Source of the DNA: Ceratorhiza oryzae-sativae
Taxonomy: Eukaryota; Basidiomycota; Agaricomycetes; Cantharellales; Ceratobasidiaceae
Reading direction: 5' to 3'
Length of the DNA: 64,000 nt
Assembly (NCBI GenBank): GCA_030998015.1
Contig: JARWMV010000244.1
Span: 744,001-808,000 of the forward strand
Part shown: in pieces, positions 57,146-64,000 of the stretch
Position numbering within the stretch: the first letter of the stretch is position 1
Layout: each line of letters opens with the position of its first letter
The notes under the pieces: model-generated
Seen by the model: the letters and a program-made list of their open reading frames with translations, nothing else
Database searches by the model: none
Told to the model about the DNA's origin: nothing
Program-made: the position numbers and the translations under genes

Positions 57146-58398
57146 GTGCCACTACGGCTGGAAAGTGGGTACAAGACAAACAATATTCCCTGGCCCATGA
57201 TCTGTGCCACAGCAGACCGCGTGAGTGAACTATCGAGTGGACGACCAAGCGTTGGTGCTAACGATACACTCTATACAGCCTTGCTTCAGTCCCCAAGGGC
57301 GGTACATATATACCACCAGTTATTCCTCCTCCGACTTCGACTTTGCGCCGAGGCATCTATCATCGACTCACTCCCCCGCCCGGCCTGGAGATTACCCCCT
57401 CGACAACCCGCTCGAGCCATTCCAATACTCCCCCCTCCCCCGACCCGAGTCCTCCGCCTTCCTACAAAGACGGAGCGTACGAGATTGGATGGCCCGCTTG
57501 CCCCCCAACCCGCCCACGCCCGCCCTCCCAGACCCCCATCCCCACGCGAAGAAACCAAATATTCGCTCCCCGCCTGGCTTTTTGCCAAGGGAAGAGTCCT
57601 GTTTCTGATAACGCGCCTGCGTGCTCGAACCATCGTGCACGCATGGCTCATCAGTTGCAGGAGCGGGATGAATACGCTGCAGCTGCCGGCATGGTTGGTG
57701 TGTGTGTGGTTGTTGGTCGGACTCATTGACGCCCTCCTCGCCTTTGAGCGCGAGGATATAGATGGTACAAGGAACCATGGTCTCTCGGTCGAGCAGCTAC
57801 AGCCACCTCTCCCGATGCCGAGCCCGACAGACCGATCGACTCTTCGCTCGCCCTTGCCGCCGTCCTCACCCCCGCTGTCCCGCCCCGCTCCCGACTCGAC
57901 CCTGCACACACCACTTTTCGGCTACGTCAAGCTGTCGTACTCACTGCAGGTGCGGGTCTACCGAAACCGACGCACGCCCGCCTTTTATAGGCACGAAGAT
58001 CGGTACGTCACGACAAGTGTGCTGGCGGATCAACGACCCGTCCAGGAGCGTCGAGCGTTGCGCCATCTCCACCAGCTGGTCCTGGCGATCAAACTGGCCT
58101 TCCGGGATCAAGAGAACGTGGAGTTCGGTCTGAGGATACTCCGCACCGCGACGACGTGGGTCCAGCTCGAGCATTCGGTCGACGCCAGGCGGATTAACGT
58201 CAAACAGACGAGTAAGTTGCTCTCTTGCTCTTGATGAGTCAAATGTGCTAATATTTCCTAGGCAATATCTTCCTGAGTCTGGAGGACCTCGAAGAGGCGC
58301 TGGTGGATAGCGGACCTGCCTCGGAGCGGAACGAGAGGATGTTCCTCTTCGTAACTTGTTTGTTCCTCCGGGAGGTTTTGCTGGGAGGTGCTGGATAG
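57146..58398 (+). CDS. Hypothetical Pro/Arg-rich protein, exon structure unresolved
   Basis: A clear 3' part is present: RDQENVEFGLRILRTATTWV and DARRINVKQ, an intron (A|GTAAGT to TTTCCTAG), then SNIFLSLEDLEEALVDSG and FLFVTCLFLREVLLGGAG, stopping at TAG 58396-58398. Upstream, three frames are open at once in a GC- and Pro-rich stretch (57150-57730), so the true N-terminus and splices cannot be fixed. The frame with SSSDFDFAPRHLSSTHSPAR and DYPLDNPLEPFQYSPLPRPE looks the most protein-like. A possible intron (GTTGGTGTGTG to GGATATAG) lies at about 57692-57761. One long frame would include a hydrophobic segment WLVCVWLLVGLIDALLAF, which might be intronic sequence. No family is recognised. Confidence 0.55.
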
Positions 58399-59312
58399 GT
58401 CGATGCCAAGCCGACCGGCAACGAGCCTGATCTGCTGGCAGATTAAGCTCGTATTATTCTGTTCTTTTTAACATTCATTATTGTTTCTCTTTTCACATCC
58501 ACGTACAATCATCAATGCATTTCCCCTCCCCTCGGTGGGAGGGGCCCCCTGACTGCTACTTTGGAGCGCCAAATACGCATACATGCATATTATCGTCCAC
58601 CACAATGCTAAATTGCACTAATAAAAATATGCTGGCATGATAATGCTAGTGTTCTATGCAGGGGCACGCACGCATATGTGCGATGGCTGAAAGTCTGCGA
58701 GAAGGATGCACGTGACCTGTCTTTTTTGGCGTACGATTTTAGGTGCTACATGAACACATGGTCAAACAGCACGAAAAAACAAACGAACATGGGAAGTGTA
58801 CAGAGATTTTTGTTGCAAGGGAAGCTAAACTCAGGAAGGGGTGGGAACGAGCGAAACGGTTACAATAGCGTCGCCTCCCGTGGGGCTCACAGCGCACGTG
58901 ACCGGCCTCTGAATCGCATACAGCCTAAACAGTCGCGGTCTGCCAGACTTGTAGGACCGGTTGAAGATGCTAAGCGGGCCAGGTGTGCAAAACATTCCGA
59001 CCAGTCCTTCAGATATTCCGATAAGCTACGACTATCACCTCTATCCCCCCCCATTACTGCCCTGTTCATCCTAATAGGCTCGCACCCGAACTCTCATTCT
59101 AATAGTTGACTCATTGTCGTACATGAATACCCTTGTTTTATTTTTTGCTGATATACGATATTTTACCAAGTAGTAAGTATTTTCTTCGAGGCTTGCCGAC
59201 CCTCGCGTATACGAGCGTAGCATTAGGAAATCGTGGTCTTCGCCATCTCTCAAACCAGCTACTCCGCTTTCGTGTAGGTACATATTGCAGCGTGGCGATA
59301 TTTTTCGTATAT
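58399..59312. other. Intergenic region
   Basis: About 900 bp. The first 200 bp should be the 3' UTR of the preceding gene. The rest shows only short overlapping frames. The missing 3' exons of the P450 remnant are not found here. Confidence 0.5.
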
Positions 59313-59730
59313 TTAGCTTTGCATACCGACGGCAGTTACGAAAGGCTTCTGGTCGCGCATTCGGTGGGCTCCCAATTTGGTCATCTCGCTGATACGTCTG
59401 TCCGAATAGTTGGAATCTCGCTCCTTGAACAGTTCGACTGCCAGCTGAGGATCCGATACCATGATATATTTTTGATTGAGTACGTTTATGGTGATCATAG
59501 GTCCTATAGATTGATTGGGTCCTTAGATCCAGGGTAATACGGAGTCGAAGTTAGTCTCACCATACTGGTCAGCGTATTCTGCGAATTTCAGTATCTCTAG
59601 AGCGCTGCCAGCAAAGGAAGGCCTTTGGGTCCAGGCGGAAGCGGCAGACGCCCTTTGAGTCCCTTCCAGTATTAAAATGTAAGTAGAACTCCTCCAGTGA
59701 ATATAGCAGCAAGGATAGGAGCACTCATGT
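59313..59730 (-). pseudogene. Cytochrome P450 remnant, N-terminal exons only
   Basis: On the minus strand ATG at about 59728 opens MSAPILAAIFTGGVLLTF, is broken by an in-frame TAA (about 59674) and continues YWKGLKGRLPLPPGPKGLPL, the membrane helix and proline hinge of a P450. The next exon reads FAEYADQYG, and the following one ITINVLNQKYIMVSDPQLAV and ELFKERDSNYSDRRISEMTK. These match the N-terminal exons of the two full P450 genes nearby (for example SANYSDRTINEMAKL). After 59313 no I-helix, ExxR or heme-binding exon is found. It is a truncated, nonsense-mutated copy. Confidence 0.75.
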
Positions 59731-60077
59731 TGTGCTCAAGCATGAAGAGTGAGCTCAACTGCGAGCAGAGCAACAAGGGCCGCGATGAAATTTAATAATA
59801 GCTTGCCGCTCCCCGAGGCTGAATGCCGACAAGGGTTGAGCCGTCATATCGTGCGAACCCAGCCAATTATAGCATTCGATTTGTTCAGGCGCATGGCAAA
59901 GCGCCTAGAAACCGTTCTAGCCCACATAGTTATTAGTAGTGAGCGGCTGGAGTGGTCGCCAAGTGACGCCAGCGCACTCTGCTTTGTGCTGAGCCCACAA
60001 CATGTCTAGCTCGAGCACAGGCAGAAGAATGTAGCATGTTCGATGGAACATCGATTCTAGAAGCAAAGCCTCATTAA
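59731..60077. other. Intergenic region
   Basis: About 350 bp between the P450 remnant and the 3' end of P450 2. A plus-strand frame (59749-60009) has no recognisable features. Confidence 0.4.
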
Positions 60078-62324
60078 TTAATATTCGCAGTCTTGTACAG
60101 CTATCCTCTCTTCAATTGCCGTTAGACAATCATTGGGATATTTCTGCAGCCATTCCTCGCATCCTTCCCGAGGTGTGATGGAACATTTAAAGGGCATAGG
60201 GTGACTAAATGCGCAAATTATCTGTAAGCCACTGGCCAAGACTCTAAAAACGCTTAAACTTACATGATAATACCAGTTTCATATTTCTCTTCTGGCGTAA
60301 TCTCTAGTCCATTCTCATCCTTGGCTTTGCCAACAGTAAAGTTTGCCAGTATATTGCTGTGAGCATGTTAAATCAGACCCGACAGAGATCGGGATTAAGT
60401 ACACACCTGATAGAGATCCACATTGATTGTTGTGCCACATGCAACCCAGGACAGATTCTAAGACAGGGAACTGATTGGCTTATTTTCAATGCTAACCTGC
60501 CCATTCACGTACCGTCTGCCAAACCCAAAGGCATAGTTCTCCGGATCGGGAGGTGGGTTGTCCACAAGGTACCTATCGGGATTGAACCGCTCAGGTTCTG
60601 GGTATACCTCGGGATCATGCATTATCTTCCTGTAAGGCCATTTAGCCACCTTTTCACTTCAAACAGAGAACTATCACATACCAAACATTGGCCATTACCA
60701 GCGTTTGTGCGGGTATCCGGTACACCTGACCTCCTGACACGACGTCGCAGTCATCTTGGTCACTCGAGCGGTGAGGGACCACAGTCACAATAGGATGCCA
60801 TCGCAAGATTTCCCGTACGATGGCGCTCGTGTAGGGTAGGCTTGGTCGGTCTACCGGCAGAATGATCTTTGACAAGTTTTCGTCATTGATGGATCGCTGG
60901 CGCATATATGCTGCAATCTCTGCCTGTGCCTTGGCTTGGACCTCGGGATAAAGCGTCATGGCGAGGAAGAAAGACTGTACACCGGCGACAGTGGTATCAG
61001 ACCCAGCTCCATACAACGAACCAGCAATGCTCTGTCCAAAGATAATTTGCGAAAATTCCACAAAGTTCGACCACTAGACATATACCTTGACGATTTCTTT
61101 AGTCTCGTCATCAGGGGGCTGACCATCTTCCGTTTGTAAAAGCTTGGACGTAAACGAGTCATCTGCAGTTCCGTGAGCCTATCGAGTATCATGTGAGCTG
61201 GTGGCTCAATCCATACTCAATAAGAATAATACCATTTGTTGAAGAACGTAATTGAAAGGATCCCTTGTGCCGCAGCATCAACACGACGGATCTCCTCGAC
61301 TCGATGTTTGAATGTCACCAATGGGAACCAACTCGGGAGATACCGCACTATGTCCAAAATAAGGAACGGGATCCATCGTTGCAAAGTAAATGCCCACAAA
61401 TTGGTATTGCGTTGACTATCCATCGTCCAGGTGCCGATACTAGAATTTACTATATTTTAAAAATTGACCTTGTGCAAAAGGGACACACTTACCATCCGAA
61501 AAACCAGCCATTGCCTCTTCGGAGTTCAATACAAAAGGATCGTCGGCCGACTCGACTTTGTACCCGTATGTGATCCGAATTGCTATACTAGCGGCCATGC
61601 TGTCACAGGGTACTGTGAATTTACCGGGGTTCTCGATAGGTACGATGGGCTTACAGGTGAACATGCGCCATGAACCCCTCTGGGTTCTCCACCAGGTGGC
61701 GCATGAACCTAACTACCTCATCACGCTGCAAAGGGATATAATCCAATGAGACTCGATTGTTAAGTGCACGCTGAAGCATGGTTCGGAATCGCTTGAGTAA
61801 CGGCCCATAGTTAAGGAAAATTATACTATTATCCCAGCCAATCCTAAGGATCGGGAGTCAACTCTTTACACAGAGTTCCGTTGCATTCCGACGTACAATT
61901 TTGCCATTTCGTTGATAGTCCTATCTGAATAGTTTGCCGAGCGCTTTTCGAAGAGCTCAGATATCAGATGTGGATCCGTCACCAGGATCATCCGCTGATG
62001 AAGCAACCGTATGGTGACAAGTGGGCCTAGAGGAAGAGGTCTTTCGGATGAGGGAGTGAGTAAGGAAGCGTTACCGACCGTATTCATCAGTGTATTCGGC
62101 AAATTTGACCCAATACGGTTTGGAACTTCGCAGCTTTGTGCATAGTTTAGCGTAGGTATCATCAAATGGATTAGATTTAAACTTACGTCAAGCAAATTCC
62201 CGAGTACGATATTGCCCTTGGGTTCTGGAGGAAGCGGCACTGAGTTCCGCGATTGATACCATGCGTAGAGTCCAGTCAATAGCACACTGCCGATGAGGCC
62301 AACTGGCAAAAGGTGCTCGTTCAT
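60078..62324 (-). CDS. Cytochrome P450 monooxygenase 2, apparent single-base frameshift
   Basis: Paralogue of the P450 at 48290-50510. ATG 62324 opens MNEHLLPVGLIGSVLLTGLY, then PLPPEPKGNIVLGNLLD. Exons carry LRSSKPYWVKFAEYTDEYG, TDPHLISELFEKRSANYSD, RALNNRVSLDYIPLQRDEVV, IRITYGYKVESADDPF, the I-helix YGAGSDTTVAGVQSFFLAM, ExxR in REILRWHPIVTVV, EPERFNPDRYL and the heme loop FGFGRRICPGLHVAQQS (Cys ligand in the next exon). The last exon SHPMPFKCSITPREG continues to TAA at 60078. Near 61262-61268 the exon reads VDAAAQGILS; one extra base would give AQRDPFNYVLQQM before a good donor, as in the sister gene's ETFQYVLDQM. A single A missing from a short A run explains this. If real, the gene is dead; if an assembly error, it is functional. 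Confidence 0.85.
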
Positions 62325-62899
62325 GGCAGGGGAGGTTTATGCTTCGCTCTGTCGATAATCTCGCAGTATTATATTGGCACCTAGTCTGGTTCAAAGATGG
62401 GCTTCTCCGGCGCAGCCTAATCGGCGCTTCGCCCATCATGATAGATCATCATGAGGGGCAGGTTCCATGGGCGTGTCGCCCAAGGTGATACCGGCGTTGT
62501 CCAGTGAGAATCCGAGCTCCAGTCGGTGATCACTTGGCTTTCGGCGACCGCAGTTATGACTCACGGCTGCTTGCGCTTGGCTTTGCCGTCTGAGCTCCAG
62601 CACCCCGCACGAACGCGAACAAGGTGGCTGTGCTCAGCCACCTGGCCACGTGAAAGTAGCCTCGCCCAACACAGCATCCCACGCTTACCACCATGGACAC
62701 TCGGTTCGAGGTGTTTCCGGCTCAGCCAATGAGAGCGTTTATGCTCTGAATTATATTTCTGCAATTCATATCACTCCCAATTCCCACTGTTTCAACTCGT
62801 GGGCTGCGTCTTTCTCTCTAGCGCCCGCATGGTAGCACGACGTACCTCTCGCAGGCGCTCAACGACAGCCTACAATAGATTAAAGCTCCCCTTTCGCAG
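62325..62899. promoter_or_regulatory. Divergent intergenic region upstream of P450 2
   Basis: About 575 bp between the P450 2 start (-) and a plus-strand hypothetical gene. It is locally GC-rich and contains GGCCACGTGAA at about 62643. No firm promoter element is assigned. Confidence 0.35.
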
Positions 62900-63354
62900 A
62901 TGGCCAACAGCTTGAGGCCCCCGAACCAAATGAAGAACAAGATCCACTGGTTCGGCAAAGTGCGGCTAAGTATGACACCATCCGAATCCGATTCTAGCAA
63001 TACCAACTCCTGGATGCTCGGGCGAATCATTTGGGACAGTGACAAAGTCTCAAACGAAGACGCTAAGGAGGCACTTGCATCATTTTTGAGGGCCACTAAG
63101 CGGCCATGCGCCCTCGATAATATCCTTTCAATTATTGAAATAGGGTGTCGCCTTGCAATATTCGAGTTATTCGTATGTATATGCTCTCGAAGCGAGGATC
63201 TTGTGATACTGCTCCAACGAAAGGTACGGGAAACCCCTAAGAATCAGTCTTGTTATTTTGATCAGAAACTTACCAGAGATTCGCATGTGCCATCCCAGGT
63301 CCCACAACTTCCCTAAGTGGCCAATCAGAATCATACTATAAACGGTCTATTTAG
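62900..63354 (+). CDS. Hypothetical small protein, two exons, tentative
   Basis: ATG 62900 (MANSLRPPNQMKNKIHWFGK) begins a frame with a helical central part: KVSNEDAKEALASFLRATKR and ALDNILSIIEIGCRLAIFEL. After LLQRK a donor GTACGG (63224) and acceptor TTACCAG fit an intron of about 50 bp. The second exon RFACAIPGPTTSLSGQSESY ends at TAG 63352-63354. The product is about 130 residues. No family is recognised; the hydrophobic stretch near residues 85-100 could be a membrane segment. Confidence 0.4.
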
Positions 63355-64000
63355 TCATCTAGGTCAAAAAAGCTCCTGACGCTTATATGGGCCGTTTTAG
63401 GTACGTTTTGTTGGCAGGGCCATTTCCTGTGGAATTTGGGTATGTTTACATCTGAAATTGTACACTTGTATGGTTCTCGATTCGGGTGGACAGTAAAGTC
63501 TGCCGCCGTTTGGCGCAGGCCTAACCATACTGCTCAGTCGCCTCACTTTGCGAAACCTCGAGTGCCTGATCCTCATCCAAAACGTACTTCCTATTTCATG
63601 ACACTCAATCTAGACGACTTCGTCCAATCGCCTGCTCGTATAGTCCAATTACATGCACTATGTACCATACCAGCCCGGGGCGGCTTTTGCGGTGTCGTGG
63701 GATGGCGAAGCGTCGTCCGGGCCTGCCCAAACCGCGCGTGGGATCATAACGGCTGGGTGCGGTGCCACCTACGAGCTGGGAGTTCGATAGGATTAATCCC
63801 CCGATGTCTCAGAGCATGTCGCCAGTCGGTGGCAAGATTGGATGAAACGCAGAGGGGGCAGTATGGTGGGCCAAAAAATGCGAAGATCAGTGAGCTCGTG
63901 TGTGAACTCGTCATCAGAGAGGAAACATAAATGGGTATTACCTGTTAGTCAAGTACGCAATGCCTCCTCCACGAGCCACCTCCCTTACGGCCAGCCCATC
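63355..64000. other. Right-edge region with possible partial minus-strand exon
   Basis: Reading inward from the right edge on the minus strand, DGLAVREVARGGGIAYLTN ends at a donor-like GTAATACCC at about 63940. It could be an exon of a gene lying mostly outside the window. A plus-strand frame of 164 codons (63436-63930) is open but shows no domain or codon pattern of a real gene. Confidence 0.3.

Noticed and set aside
48290..62324. Biosynthetic gene cluster built around the P450 genes
   Set aside because: No backbone synthase (PKS, NRPS or terpene cyclase) is present; the interspersed phosphatase, protease and F-box genes do not suggest one pathway.

Overview
The window is nuclear DNA of a filamentous basidiomycete. 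Coding regions are broken by many introns of roughly 40-65 bp with GT(G/A)AGT-type donors, genes lie on both strands without operons, and the content is typical of Agaricomycetes: cytochrome P450s, many F-box/leucine-rich-repeat genes, a secreted pepsin-like protease, a GPI-anchored chitin deacetylase and a thaumatin-like protein. The gene set resembles Rhizoctonia/Thanatephorus (Cantharellales), but that assignment is inference; no search was run.

Layout. 1-2500: no clear gene, only weak F-box-like debris. 3082-3710: a four-exon VOC/glyoxalase-fold protein (+). 4002-5867: a BAHD-like acyltransferase (-). 6271-8916: a large disordered protein with SAQGWG and GPSP repeats (-). 9594-11930: two decayed F-box/LRR copies (+). 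12797-15940: a SAP-motif basic protein (+). 16369-17370: an intronless unknown (+). 17935-20154: tRNA pseudouridine synthase PUS1 (+), whose best gene model needs two 3-nt microexons and two GC-AG introns. 20216-21627: two small paralogues of an unrecognised family (-).

22300-29300 is a transposon-derived island: two adjacent LTR-like repeats, a nested solo LTR with a 5-bp target duplication, two palindrome-rich arrays and a truncated F-box/LRR piece. An F-box gene with an early stop follows (29444-31060, +), then a chitin deacetylase (32018-33832, -). Two paralogous DUF676 (ROG1-like) lipases at 34906-36754 and 42314-44203 (-) bracket a thaumatin-like gene (37237-38273, -) and a roughly 650-bp imperfect inverted repeat (40895-41544). 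45200-47942 carries F-box copies (-). 48290-62324 holds two full-length P450 genes and one P450 remnant, interspersed with a PP2C phosphatase, an aspartic protease and unknown genes.

These genes do not form one pathway. The P450s, acyltransferase and PP2C are intracellular. The protease, chitin deacetylase and probably the thaumatin-like protein act at the wall or outside the cell. Several genes show apparent single-base deletions in or beside short homopolymers, so part of the 'pseudogenisation' may be consensus sequence error. The in-frame nonsense codons cannot be explained by indel errors.
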